Shown here piece by piece: positions 1-8,382 of a stretch of DNA of 23,073 nucleotides. The notes beneath the pieces are model-generated. The model worked only from the letters and a program-made list of their open reading frames with translations, ran no database searches and was not told the origin of the DNA. How positions within the stretch are numbered: position 1 is the first letter of the stretch; each line of letters begins with the position of its first letter. The translations under genes and the position numbers were made by a program. The stretch is from SIG653 sp045577455 (GTDB lineage: Bacteria > Bacillota > Clostridia > Oscillospirales > CAG-382). The stretch covers positions 1 to 23,073 of the forward strand of contig JAZNIJ010000078.1 of assembly GCA_045577455.1 (NCBI GenBank). Direction: 5' to 3'.

Positions 1-46
1 GGTGTTTACTTTTTCTTTGTGTTGTGGTATTATTTAAGCGATCCAT
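1..46 (-). CDS. 5' end of an unidentified leftward gene (partial)
   Basis: Reading leftward, an ATG at 46-44 opens a frame that stays open to the window edge and gives MDRLNNTTTQRKSKH. An AAGGA ribosome site lies about 6 nt upstream, and a good promoter lies at 84-112. In the mRNA, AAGCGACC (80-73) can pair with GGATCGCTT (44-36, codons 1-4), which would hold the ribosome site in a hairpin loop. The hydrophilic start resembles the first residues of some IS30-type transposases. That is a guess from 15 residues; the rest of the gene is outside the window. Confidence 0.5.
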   Translation of the reverse strand, partial: MDRLNNTTTQRKSKH

Positions 47-83
47 TTTGTTTCCTTTCGGTTGTTGGGTTTGGTCGCTTAAC

Positions 84-112
84 ATTATACCATAGGTTTC
101 ATTATGGATCAA
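84..112 (-). promoter_or_regulatory. Sigma-A promoter for the left-edge gene
   Basis: On the minus strand: TTGATC (112-107), a 17-nt spacer, and TATAAT (89-84). Transcription would start near 77 and run to the partial gene whose ATG is at 46. The -10 is perfect and the -35 matches TTGA only. Confidence 0.6.
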
Positions 113-515
113 TTTTTTTGGCCATTTTATTTTACAACTTACCGTGAGGGCATTTAAAAAATATTAGGTATTTATGAAAAACGAATAACCAGCAGTTGTG
201 AAATTTTTTCCAAAGTGATATAAATTTACTGTGGTTTGCTTGAATTCTGCGGTGTGTTTTTGACTTCTTATTGTTATTTTTTCTTACTTCTTTACTTGCC
301 CTTTATTATGCAATACTTGTCGACTTTTTAACGTGTATCCAAATAAAACGAACTTGAAAGCGACATGAAAATTAAAAAGTGGGTACATTTGACTGAAAGC
401 AAACCGACCTTACAATCGTCAGTTTTAGATTGACTTTTGGGGTCGGTTCATCTTTTGTACCCACTTAGTTATTTAATTTAAAAGTGCAATGAATCAAATT
501 TTTCTCAATTAACTC
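113..515. other. Gene-free AT-rich stretch
   Basis: No convincing coding frame is visible on either strand. The only structure I see is the nested inverted repeat at 377-466. The stretch lies between a leftward promoter (84-112) and a rightward promoter (516-544). Confidence 0.6.
377..466. repeat. Nested inverted repeat (structured RNA or MITE-like element)
   Basis: Three nested arms are visible. The outer arm AAGTGGGTACA (377-387) is the exact reverse complement of TGTACCCACTT (456-466). The middle arm AACCGACC (402-409) matches GGTCGGTT (441-448). The inner arm CAATC (413-417) matches GATTG (428-432). Unpaired parts separate the arms, so it is not one perfect hairpin. It has no terminator-like T-run. 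It could be a small RNA or regulatory structure, a miniature inverted-repeat element, or abutting ends of insertion sequences. I do not recognise it. Confidence 0.5.
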
Positions 516-544
516 TTGAAGCAAGAAATAAAGTATGGTATAAT
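516..544 (+). promoter_or_regulatory. Sigma-A promoter with no evident gene
   Basis: TTGAAG (516-521), a 17-nt spacer, and TATAAT (539-544) preceded by TGG. The predicted start is near 551. Downstream on the plus strand there is only a 21-codon frame without a ribosome site, and then the antisense of the Cys-rich gene. The transcript could be a small RNA or an antisense RNA to that gene's 3' end. Confidence 0.5.
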
Positions 545-608
545 TGAAAATGAATAGTTATAACCTTTTATATTGGGATTATCCCCATACTATTATTAAA
601 ACATCTCA

Positions 609-662
609 CGAGTGAAACTGAGCTGTTATATAATCGTTTTTGCTATTTATATTTTTCACTCG
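609..662 (-). terminator. Possible weak terminator of the Cys-rich gene
   Basis: CGAGTGAAA (609-617) and TTTCACTCG (654-662) are perfect inverted 9-mers spanning the stop codon of the leftward Cys-rich gene. On that strand the stem is followed by TGAGATGTTTTAAT. The loop is long (36 nt) and the T-run short, so terminator function is uncertain. Confidence 0.3.
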
Positions 663-1624
663 GTGCAAAGATTGCAACAATTACAAGTGAAACAGGGACA
701 AGTGTTATTGATGCTACGAATTTGCCCTCTGCTAAAGCTATAAACTCGGGTATTTTCGCAATTATTAAGCTCACAACAATTTCCGCAGTTTGAATTGTCG
801 CAAGTATTACCACAGTTAGAATTATTGCAACCATTATTACAAGTTGTGCAACCATTACCGCAAGTTGAGTTATTGCAACCGCTTCCGCAGTTTGAATTAC
901 TGCAAGTATTACCACAGCTTGAATTGCTGCAGTTCGTGCAACCGCAACTGTTACCACAGCTTGAACCGCTTCTACCATTTGCGTATGTTGTGCCATTGCA
1001 ACAGCATCCACAGGATGAGTTACCGCAACCGCAACTGTTACCACAGCTTGAACCGTTTCTACTGTTTGCATATGTTATGCCATTGCAACCGCATCCACAG
1101 GATGAATTAGCGCAACCGCAACTGTTACCACAGTTTGAACCGTTTCTACTGTTTGCATATGTTATGCCATTGCAACCGCATCCACAGGATGAGCTACTGC
1201 AACCGCAACTGTTACCACAGTTTGAACCGTTTCTACTATTTGCGTATGTTGTGCCATTGCAACCGCATCCACAGGATGAGTTACCGCAACCGCAACTGTT
1301 ACCACAGCTTGAACCGTTTCTACCATTTGCGTATGTTGTGCTGTTGCAACCACATCCACAGGATGAATTATCGCAACCGCAACTGTTACCACAGCTTGAA
1401 CCGTTTCTACGGTTTAAACCGCTGAAACAGTTTCTACAGGTTTGATTGCTGAAATTGTTTCCAAAAAGTAAGTTGCTGAAACAATTTCCACTTTCTGAAT
1501 TACCACAACTGCTCTGACCGTTACAGTTTCCGCAAGGATTGTTTGAATTTATTCCAAGTGAAGAATTATTGCAAGTGTTTAAAGCTTGGTTATTTGACTG
1601 ATTATTATATCTACGCTTTCTCAA
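656..1624 (-). CDS. Cys/Gly/Asn/Ser-rich repeat protein
   Basis: This is a 322-aa low-complexity protein. I start it at the TTG at 1624 (MRKRRYNNQ...) because GAAAGAGGTGA sits 5-6 nt upstream. An earlier in-frame TTG at 1657 has no such site. After an Asn-rich N-terminus it carries five complete 29-residue repeats of the type RNGSSCGNSCGC-x-NSSCGCGCNGTTYAN, then shorter Cys-Asn-Ser units, and ends in CNCCNLCTE. There is no signal peptide, membrane segment or recognisable catalytic domain. Regular Cys spacing suggests disulfide cross-linking or metal binding. A spore-coat-like or other structural role is possible but inferred only. It is divergent from ygiQ with 56 nt between starts. The plus-strand open frames opposite it are by-products of the repeat. 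Confidence 0.72.
   Translation of the reverse strand: MRKRRYNNQSNNQALNTCNNSSLGINSNNPCGNCNGQSSCGNSESGNCFSNLLFGNNFSNQTCRNCFSGLNRRNGSSCGNSCGCDNSSCGCGCNSTTYANGRNGSSCGNSCGCGNSSCGCGCNGTTYANSRNGSNCGNSCGCSSSSCGCGCNGITYANSRNGSNCGNSCGCANSSCGCGCNGITYANSRNGSSCGNSCGCGNSSCGCCCNGTTYANGRSGSSCGNSCGCTNCSNSSCGNTCSNSNCGSGCNNSTCGNGCTTCNNGCNNSNCGNTCDNSNCGNCCELNNCENTRVYSFSRGQIRSINNTCPCFTCNCCNLCTE
944..1411. repeat. 87-bp tandem repeat inside the Cys-rich gene
   Basis: The 7-mer GCAACTG recurs at 944, 1031, 1118, 1205, 1292 and 1379, exactly 87 nt (29 codons) apart. Five full units and a partial sixth can be seen, each differing from its neighbours by a few substitutions. The repeat keeps frame, so gain or loss of a unit changes protein length without a frameshift. 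It is coding sequence; there are no CRISPR-type unique spacers. Confidence 0.9.
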
Positions 1625-1680
1625 GAAAATCACCTCTTTCCATACTATTAAATGCAAAAGAATATACAGGAGTTACAAAA

Positions 1681-3762
1681 ATGTTTTTACCTCTTACAAA
1701 AGAAGAATTTGACGCATCGGGAATGGTGCAAGCTGACTTTATATTTGTTACGGGAGATGCCTATGTTGACCACCCCTCTTTTGGTACAGCCATACTGTCG
1801 AGAGTGCTTGAAGCGGAGGGATATTCCGTTGCCATAATTGCACAACCCGATTACAAGAGCGTTACTGACTTCAAACGCTTTGGCCGTCCGCGCCTTGGAT
1901 TTTTAGTAAACAGTGGCAATATCGATTCTATGGTTGCTCATTATACCGCATCCAAAAAGCCAAGAAATGACGATTACTATTCTCCCGGTGGTGTTAAGGG
2001 TAAACGCCCCGACAGAGCAGTTATTGTATACTGCAACAGAATCAGGGAAGCATATGGAGATGTTCCCATTGTGATTGGTGGAATAGAAGCGTCAACAAGG
2101 CGTTTTGCTCACTATGACTATTGGACAGACAAGGTAAGAAGGAGCATCCTTATTGACTCAACCGCAGATATACTTGCTTTTGGAATGGGTGAGAATATAC
2201 TCAAACGAATTGCGTTCCTTCTTGATAAGGGTGTGCCTGTGAAGAGAATTCGTGATGTGAGAGGCACTTGCATATTGGCTGAAAAGGATTATATCCCAAA
2301 ATACGATTATGTTTCCACATACCATTATAACACCCTAAAAACCGATAAGTTAGCGTATGCAAGGGCGTTCAGAACACAGTATGAAAATCAAGACCATATA
2401 ACAGGTAAAGCAATAATTGAGGAATATGACAACTGTATTTTGGTACAGAATCCCCCAATGCCACCGCTAACAAGGAAAGAGCTTGATGCGGTGTATTCAC
2501 TTCCGTTTATGAGGGATTATCATCCGTCATACGAAAAAGATGGGGGAGTGCCTGCAATAAAAGAGGTTAAGTTTTCCATAGCCCATAACAGGGGTTGTTT
2601 TGGTGGCTGTAATTTTTGTGCTATAACCTTTAATCAGGGCAGAGCAGTTACATCACGAAGCGTTGAATCCGTTGTGAGAGAAGCCGAGATAATTGCATCA
2701 ATGCCCGACTTTAAAGGGTATATCCACGATGTTGGAGGCCCTACCGCAAACTTCCGCGCACCTTCTTGCGAAAAGCAGAAGAAAAACGGAATGTGCATCC
2801 GTAAGCGTTGCCTTTTCCCAACGCCCTGTAAAAATCTTAACGCTGACCATAGTGAATACATAGAGCTTCTCAATAGAGTGAAGGAAGTTAAAGGCGTTAA
2901 AAAGGTGTTTGTTCGTTCAGGGGTGCGCTATGACTATGCACTTTGCACCAATGATAAATTTTTAAAGCAATTGATTTCCGAGCATACAAGCGGACAGCTT
3001 AAGGTTGCACCCGAACATTGTTCGGACAATGTGCTGAAATATATGGGAAAACCCTCTTTTGATGTGTATAAACGGTTTTCCGAGAAGTTTTATAAGCTGT
3101 CTCAAAATGCAGGTAAGGAACAGTATTTAGTTCCTTATCTTATGTCATCCCATCCCGGAAGCAGAATCGAAGATGCAATTGAGCTTGCAATTTATCTTAA
3201 AAAGAACAAAATAAACCCCGAGCAGGTTCAGGATTTTTATCCCACCCCCGGCACCGCTTCAACCTGTATGTTCTATACAGAGCTTGACCCATTCACCGAA
3301 GAAGCGGTTTATGTTCCCAAAACATACGAAGAAAAGAAAATGCAACGGGCACTTCTTCAGTTTTCCAAAAAAGAAAACTTTGAAACAGTAAAAAAAGCCC
3401 TGCATATTGCAGGACGTGAAGACCTTATAGGAAGCGGTGAAGATTGCCTTATTTGGTATAGACCCATTGCTAAAAAAAGGTATGAAGGTGCAAAAAAATC
3501 TGATTCTATAGAGAAAAAGAGCCAAATAGTAAAGAGTGTAAAATCGGGTAAAACCGCAAACAGAAAAAACTCTGAAAATGCTTTCAGCACTGATAAATCG
3601 GGAAAAGCTACAAACAAAAAAAGCTCTGTAAACGCTTTCAGTACAGATAAATCGGGTAAAACCGCAAACAGAAAAAACTCCGACAACTCTTTCAGCCCCG
3701 ATAAATCGGGCAGAAATACAAGAAAACCAAAGAAAGATTTGAACAAGCCAAAAAGAAAATAA
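1681..3762 (+). CDS. ygiQ: YgiQ family radical SAM protein
   Basis: 693 aa from the ATG at 1681 (MFLPLTKEEF), chosen because CAGGAGTT lies 7 nt upstream. Upstream in-frame starts would overlap the divergent gene. The N-terminal UPF0313-type region (FGRPRLGFLVNSGNIDSMV, VIGGIEASTRRFAHYDYW) is followed by the radical-SAM cluster motif C306-x3-C310-x2-C313 in NRGCFGGCNFCAI, which ligates a 4Fe-4S cluster. Later come RSGVRYDY, LKVAPEH and YLMSSHPGS, all typical of the family. The cellular substrate of YgiQ is not known to me. The last ~95 residues are a Lys/Ser/Asn-rich tail with three 18-residue repeats, probably disordered. The deformylase-like gene follows after 39 nt, probably in the same transcript. 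Confidence 0.93.
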   Translation: MFLPLTKEEFDASGMVQADFIFVTGDAYVDHPSFGTAILSRVLEAEGYSVAIIAQPDYKSVTDFKRFGRPRLGFLVNSGNIDSMVAHYTASKKPRNDDYYSPGGVKGKRPDRAVIVYCNRIREAYGDVPIVIGGIEASTRRFAHYDYWTDKVRRSILIDSTADILAFGMGENILKRIAFLLDKGVPVKRIRDVRGTCILAEKDYIPKYDYVSTYHYNTLKTDKLAYARAFRTQYENQDHITGKAIIEEYDNCILVQNPPMPPLTRKELDAVYSLPFMRDYHPSYEKDGGVPAIKEVKFSIAHNRGCFGGCNFCAITFNQGRAVTSRSVESVVREAEIIASMPDFKGYIHDVGGPTANFRAPSCEKQKKNGMCIRKRCLFPTPCKNLNADHSEYIELLNRVKEVKGVKKVFVRSGVRYDYALCTNDKFLKQLISEHTSGQLKVAPEHCSDNVLKYMGKPSFDVYKRFSEKFYKLSQNAGKEQYLVPYLMSSHPGSRIEDAIELAIYLKKNKINPEQVQDFYPTPGTASTCMFYTELDPFTEEAVYVPKTYEEKKMQRALLQFSKKENFETVKKALHIAGREDLIGSGEDCLIWYRPIAKKRYEGAKKSDSIEKKSQIVKSVKSGKTANRKNSENAFSTDKSGKATNKKSSVNAFSTDKSGKTANRKNSDNSFSPDKSGRNTRKPKKDLNKPKRK
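3541..3710 (+). repeat. 54-bp tandem repeat in the ygiQ 3' end
   Basis: AAATCGGG recurs at 3541, 3595, 3649 and 3703, exactly 54 nt apart. This gives three full 18-residue units of the type KSGKTANRKNSENAFSTD and the start of a fourth. The units keep frame and form the basic, low-complexity tail of YgiQ. Confidence 0.9.
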
Positions 3763-3801
3763 GTAATAGTGTTTTAAAATAATTTGAAACAGGGGGAAAC
3801 T

Positions 3802-4227
3802 ATGGTAAAGCAACTGATTCACGATGCGTTTTTTCTTTCAATAAAATCCGAAGAAGCAACAAGTGAAGATTTAAAAATCGCAAATGATTTGCTTGATACA
3901 TTGATGGAGCATAGGGAAAGCTGTGTCGGTATGGCTGCAAATATGATAGGGGAGCGTAAGCGTATTATTGCGTTTCTTGACGAAAGCGGTAAAAATCCCA
4001 CTTACACCCTTATGTTTAACCCCGAAATTATTAAACAGGATGGAAAGTATAACACCGAGGAAGGATGCGTTTCCCTTCTCGGTGGACCTCGCCCCTGCGT
4101 AAGATATAAAACTATAAAGGTAAAGTATCAGGATGAAGCGTTAAAGCCACGAATAAAAACATATACGGGCTGGACCGCCCAGATTATCCAACACGAAATT
4201 GATCATTGCAACGGCGTGCTGATTTGA
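3802..4227 (+). CDS. Divergent peptide deformylase-like protein
   Basis: 141 aa. The ATG at 3802 is preferred because AGGGGGAAA precedes it; an in-frame TTG at 3784 has no site. Deformylases remove the N-formyl group from nascent proteins using a metal held by Cys and two His. The metal motifs are present: E87-G-C89-V-S and H131-E-I-D-H135. The first motif reads GMAANMIG (43-50). Met48 stands where canonical enzymes have the catalytic Gln of GxGLAAxQ. The protein is shorter than housekeeping Def (~150-190 aa). I recall a clostridial subfamily with this GMAANMIG variant, so it may be a secondary or altered enzyme and not the essential Def. It lies downstream of ygiQ. Confidence 0.8.
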   Translation: MVKQLIHDAFFLSIKSEEATSEDLKIANDLLDTLMEHRESCVGMAANMIGERKRIIAFLDESGKNPTYTLMFNPEIIKQDGKYNTEEGCVSLLGGPRPCVRYKTIKVKYQDEALKPRIKTYTGWTAQIIQHEIDHCNGVLI

Positions 4228-4286
4228 AACGGGTTGTATTATATGGTTATGGCATCAAGTTTCCCTTAAATCGTTTTGAAAACATT

Positions 4287-4315
4287 CGGGCTATAAATAG
4301 CCCGTAATTTGTTTT
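4287..4315 (+). terminator. Rho-independent terminator after the deformylase-like gene
   Basis: Stem CGGGCTA (4287-4293) / TAGCCCG (4298-4304) with loop TAAA, followed by TAATTTGTTTT. It ends the ygiQ-deformylase transcript. Confidence 0.75.
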
Positions 4316-4321
4316 GATCTT

Positions 4322-4364
4322 TATGCTGACAGCATAATACTTTTTGAAAATAAAGTGATATAAT
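4322..4364 (+). promoter_or_regulatory. sbcDC promoter region with small palindrome
   Basis: TG-A-TATAAT, an extended -10, lies at 4356-4364. No good -35 is seen at the normal distance; a TTGAAA at 4344 is only 9 nt away. Just upstream is the palindrome TATGCT-GAC-AGCATA (4322-4336), which could be an operator. No LexA-type box is evident. The leader to the sbcD ATG would be about 58 nt. Confidence 0.45.
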
Positions 4365-4428
4365 AGAAAACGCTCGGTGTTGTTGGAAAAATTACTCTTA
4401 CTAAAAACACCTAACAAAAAGGAGATTT

Positions 4429-5565
4429 ATGAAACTAATACATTTATCTGATTTACATCTTGGAAAACGGCTTAATGATTATTCGTTGATTGAGGACCAG
4501 GAATACATACTGCTTAAAATAATCAACATAATAGACGAAGTTAAACCCGACGGAGTTATTCTTGCAGGGGACATATACGACAAATCCGTACCACCTGCAG
4601 AAGCGGTTGAGCTTTTTGATTCATTTTTAACAAAGCTCTCGTATAGAGATGTACAGGTTTATGTTATCAGTGGAAACCACGATTCACCTGAGAGAATTGC
4701 TTTTGGTTCTCGTCTTATGGACAAAAGCGGAATACATTTATCAAAAGTGTATGACGGCAATGTAGAGCCATATAAACTGACAGACGAAAACGGAGATGCA
4801 TTTATATATTTACTTCCGTTTATAAAACCCGTTCATGTTCGCAGATACTTTGATGATGAAGTTGCATCATACACCGATGCAATGAGAGTTGCAATTTCCC
4901 ATATGAACATAGACAAAAATGCACGAAATATTTTGGTAACTCACCAATTTGTAACAGGTGCAACCCGTTCTGAGTCGGAAGAAATGTCCGTTGGTGGAAC
5001 AGATAATGTTGATGTTTCTGTTTTTGATGATTTCGATTATGTTGCTTTAGGGCATATTCACAGCCCACAAAACTGCTCGTCAAATCGTGTGCGCTATTGC
5101 GGAACACCCCTTAAATACTCTTTTTCCGAGTCGAAGGACCAAAAGTCTGTAACCGTTGTTGAGCTTGGAAAAAAAGGAGAGCTTTCCGTTGAGACGATAC
5201 CCCTTATTCCAAAGCGTGACATGGTTGAATTAAAGGGGAAATACGATGAACTTTGTCTTAAGAGCTTTTACGAAAACACAACATACCGAGACGATTATGT
5301 TCACATAACCCTAACAGATGAGGAAGATGTTGTTGATGCAATAGGAAAGCTGAGAACAATATACTGTAACCTTATGAAGTTGGATTACGATAACACCCGC
5401 ACAAGAAGCTCTTTTTCTGTTGAAGGTGTATCTGATGTTGATAATAAGTCGCCCTATGAGTTATTCTCAGAGCTGTACGAGCTTCAGAACGGAAAACCAA
5501 TGAACGATAAGCAATCGCAATATATAACAGAGCTGATTGAAAAAATATGGGGGAATGAACAATGA
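4429..5565 (+). CDS. sbcD: Exonuclease SbcD (Mre11-type nuclease subunit)
   Basis: 378 aa, with AAAGGAG upstream of the ATG. SbcD is the metallophosphoesterase half of the SbcCD complex, which cuts DNA hairpins and processes blocked double-strand ends. The phosphoesterase motifs are in order: D8-L-H10-LGK, G-D48-IYDKS, G-N83-H84-DSPER, H172 in VTHQF, and G-H209-I-H211. Length is normal for the family. The stop overlaps the start of sbcC in an ATGA, so the two subunits are translationally coupled, as expected for partners made in a fixed ratio. Confidence 0.96.
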   Translation: MKLIHLSDLHLGKRLNDYSLIEDQEYILLKIINIIDEVKPDGVILAGDIYDKSVPPAEAVELFDSFLTKLSYRDVQVYVISGNHDSPERIAFGSRLMDKSGIHLSKVYDGNVEPYKLTDENGDAFIYLLPFIKPVHVRRYFDDEVASYTDAMRVAISHMNIDKNARNILVTHQFVTGATRSESEEMSVGGTDNVDVSVFDDFDYVALGHIHSPQNCSSNRVRYCGTPLKYSFSESKDQKSVTVVELGKKGELSVETIPLIPKRDMVELKGKYDELCLKSFYENTTYRDDYVHITLTDEEDVVDAIGKLRTIYCNLMKLDYDNTRTRSSFSVEGVSDVDNKSPYELFSELYELQNGKPMNDKQSQYITELIEKIWGNEQ

Positions 5566-8327
5566 GACCGATAAAGTTAGTTATGTCCGCATTCGGGCCA
5601 TATGCAAAAACTGTAACTCTTGATTTGGATTCTCTTGGTGAAAAAGGGCTGTACCTTATTACAGGTGATACAGGTGCAGGAAAAACCACAATTTTTGATG
5701 CAATCACTTTTGCCTTATACGGTTCTGCAAGTGGTGCTAACAGAGATGCTTCCATGCTTCGTTCAAAATATGCTTCTCCCGAAACCCCAACTCAGGTTGA
5801 GCTTACTTTTATATATGGCGGTAAGGAATATTACATCAAACGCAACCCTGAATATGAACGCCCCAAAACAAGGGGAGAGGGAACGACAACGGAAACAGCA
5901 AATGCACATCTCCATATGCCCGATGGCAGAGATATCACAAAGGTTAAAGATGTGAACTCAGAAATAGAAAAGATTATGGGTATTGATAAAGAGCAATTTA
6001 CCCAGATTGCAATGATTGCTCAGGGGGATTTCAGAAAGTTACTTTTTGAATCCACAGAAGAAAGGAAGAAAATCTTTCAGAAAATTTTCCGCACGCATCG
6101 TTATTGCACGTTGCAAGACTATCTTAAAAGTAAAACTTCAGAGCTTGGTAGAGAATATGATGGGGTTAAAGCGAGCATAAAACAGTATATAGATGGAATA
6201 GTTTGCGATGAAAACGATGTTTTATCAATAACGGTTAAAAAAGCAAAAAATAGTGAGCTTACAATTGAAGAAACTATTTCTCTCCTTGCAGAGCTTCTGA
6301 AAAATGACAAAAGCAAGGAAGAAGAATTAACTGCCGATTTGAAAAAAGTTTCCGCTTCTCTTGAAGAGACGGAAAAATCACTTGCAGAATATAACCTTAG
6401 AAAAAAAGCACAAGATGCTCTTGAAACAGAAAAAAACAATCTTAATGTTGCAAATATAACCCTTGAGGTGTTGAAAAATAATCTTACTCTTGCCGAGGAG
6501 AAAAAGCCACAAATTGAGGTGCTGAGAAAAAAAGTTGCTTCTATTGAAGCAAGTTTGAACGAATATACAGAGCTTGATAGCTTAACCAAAGAAAATAATT
6601 CTCTTGTTTCATTACTTGCAACGCTTCAAAATCAGGAAACACAGCTTAAGTCAAAGCAAGTTTCTCTCAAAGCTGAGCTTGATGCTCTTACAGAGGAAAG
6701 AAAATCAATAGAAACATCAGGCAAAGAAAAAGCTGAGCTTGAAATGCAAAAAAAGGATTCCGAAACAAAGAAAGCAACTCTTGAAGCAATAGAAGACGGT
6801 GTTTCCGGTTTGCAAAAAAGTGAAGCTCTTTATGAAAAGGAACAAAAAGAGTATCTTGCTGAAATGAAAACAGCAGAAGAAAAGGGCGAAAGATATCAGC
6901 TTCTTTTCAAACAGTATCTTGATGAGCAGGCGGGGATAATTGCCGAAACTTTGGAAGATGGCAAGCAATGCCCTGTTTGCGGTTCGGTAAGTCATCCCCA
7001 AAAGGCGCAAAAATCTGAAAATGCACCAACTAAAGCAGAGCTTGATAAAAGTAAAAGGGAGTATGAAACTGCCTTAGCTTCTGCAAGTCAGGCAAGCGAA
7101 AAGGCAAATAAAACAAAGGGGCAAATAGACGAAAAAAGAGTTGCTGTAACAAATCTTATTAAGGAATATTTTGGAAACATTTCTGTTGAAGAAGCAATGG
7201 AGCAAGTGAAAACAGCCAAAGCTAATCTTGATGCATCAATTGCAATGTTGAAATACAATATAAAAGAGCTTGAAGGTAAAATTTCTCGTCTCAGTCAGAT
7301 AGATTCGTTGCTTCCAACTAAAACAGAAGAATATTCATCTTTGGATGAAAAGCAAAAAAATGTTTCAAACAGCATTGCAGAAAACAAGGCGAAGGTTGAT
7401 TCTCTTACAGACCGTATAAACTCTCTTAAAGAAAAACTGACTTTTGAAAGCAAGAAAAAAGCAGAGGAAGCAAAACAAGTCATAGAAGCAGAGCAGAAGT
7501 CAATTGAAACTGCAATCGAAAAAGCAAGAAATAAAGTTAATGAACAAGAAACGAAAATTGCAGGCATTGTTTCTGCCATAAATGAAAACGAAAAAATGCT
7601 TTCTGAAACAAAAGAGATTGATATTGAGACGGTAAAAGCAAAGAAAATCCAGCTTGATTCAAGTCAAAATGAAATAATTGCGGCGCAAAAAATCATAAGT
7701 GCAAGAAAATTTGCAAACGAAAGAGCTGAAAATGAAATAAAAGCAAAATCTGTATCTATTGGAAAAATAGAGGAGGAGCTTGTTTGGGTTGAAGCACTTT
7801 CAAACACCGCAAACGGAAAAACAAGCGGAAAAGACAAAATAATGCTTGAAACCTATGTTCAAACAGCATATTTTGACCGTATCATAAGGAGAGCAAACAT
7901 TCGCTTAATGGTTATGACAGGTGGTCAATACGAGCTTAAACGCCGTGGAAAAGCAGATAACAGTCGTTCTCAAAGCGGTCTTGACCTTGATGTTATCGAC
8001 CATTATAACGGAACAGAGAGAAGCGTTAAGAGCTTATCAGGTGGTGAATCATTCAAAGCATCTCTTTCCCTTGCTCTTGGGCTTTCCGATGAAATACAAT
8101 CTTCTTCGGGCGGAATAAAGTTGGATACAATGTTTGTTGACGAGGGCTTTGGGTCTTTAGATTCTGATTCCTTGCAACAGGCAATGGATGCCTTAATGGG
8201 GCTTACTGAGGGCAACCGACTTGTTGGTATTATTTCCCATGTTCCCGAGCTTAAAGAAAGAATAGATAAGCAAATTGTTGTTAAAAAAGAGGTTGCGGGG
8301 GGAAGCAGGGTTGCTATCTCTATATAG
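5562..8327 (+). CDS. sbcC: Exonuclease SbcC (Rad50-type ATPase subunit)
   Basis: 921 aa, a little shorter than the ~1000-1050 aa of many SbcC proteins. Walker A GDTGAGKTT (35-43) is near the N-terminus. Two long Lys/Glu-rich coiled-coil arms flank a zinc hook C470-P-V-C473. The ABC signature LSGGESFKAS (825-834) and Walker B TMFVDEGFGSLD (about 856-867) are at the C-terminus. ATP-driven dimers open and close around DNA and control the SbcD nuclease; the zinc hook joins two molecules. The ATG at 5562 overlaps the sbcD stop. No terminator is obvious before the promoter of the next gene. Confidence 0.96.
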   Translation: MRPIKLVMSAFGPYAKTVTLDLDSLGEKGLYLITGDTGAGKTTIFDAITFALYGSASGANRDASMLRSKYASPETPTQVELTFIYGGKEYYIKRNPEYERPKTRGEGTTTETANAHLHMPDGRDITKVKDVNSEIEKIMGIDKEQFTQIAMIAQGDFRKLLFESTEERKKIFQKIFRTHRYCTLQDYLKSKTSELGREYDGVKASIKQYIDGIVCDENDVLSITVKKAKNSELTIEETISLLAELLKNDKSKEEELTADLKKVSASLEETEKSLAEYNLRKKAQDALETEKNNLNVANITLEVLKNNLTLAEEKKPQIEVLRKKVASIEASLNEYTELDSLTKENNSLVSLLATLQNQETQLKSKQVSLKAELDALTEERKSIETSGKEKAELEMQKKDSETKKATLEAIEDGVSGLQKSEALYEKEQKEYLAEMKTAEEKGERYQLLFKQYLDEQAGIIAETLEDGKQCPVCGSVSHPQKAQKSENAPTKAELDKSKREYETALASASQASEKANKTKGQIDEKRVAVTNLIKEYFGNISVEEAMEQVKTAKANLDASIAMLKYNIKELEGKISRLSQIDSLLPTKTEEYSSLDEKQKNVSNSIAENKAKVDSLTDRINSLKEKLTFESKKKAEEAKQVIEAEQKSIETAIEKARNKVNEQETKIAGIVSAINENEKMLSETKEIDIETVKAKKIQLDSSQNEIIAAQKIISARKFANERAENEIKAKSVSIGKIEEELVWVEALSNTANGKTSGKDKIMLETYVQTAYFDRIIRRANIRLMVMTGGQYELKRRGKADNSRSQSGLDLDVIDHYNGTERSVKSLSGGESFKASLSLALGLSDEIQSSSGGIKLDTMFVDEGFGSLDSDSLQQAMDALMGLTEGNRLVGIISHVPELKERIDKQIVVKKEVAGGSRVAISI

Positions 8328-8382
8328 CAGTTTTGGTTTTGTTTCTTTAAAATGCAAGACGAAAAATGAATCAAAAATAAGA

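Noticed and set aside
550..615. 21-codon frame MNSYNLLYWDY... after the promoter at 516-544
   Set aside because: It begins at the predicted transcript start without a ribosome site and resembles nothing known.
944..1411. CRISPR-like regular repeats
   Set aside because: Units are 87 bp with no unique spacers and lie in frame in a gene; no cas genes are present.
795..1445. Plus-strand open frame of 216 codons (Leu/Pro/Gln-rich) opposite the Cys-rich gene, and overlapping shorter ones
   Set aside because: It arises because the 87-bp period leaves several frames free of stops. It lacks a ribosome site, and the minus frame has a good one and coherent Cys repeats.
4344..4364. TTGAAA plus TATAAT as a normal sbcDC promoter
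   Set aside because: The spacer is only 9 nt; the extended -10 is a better explanation.
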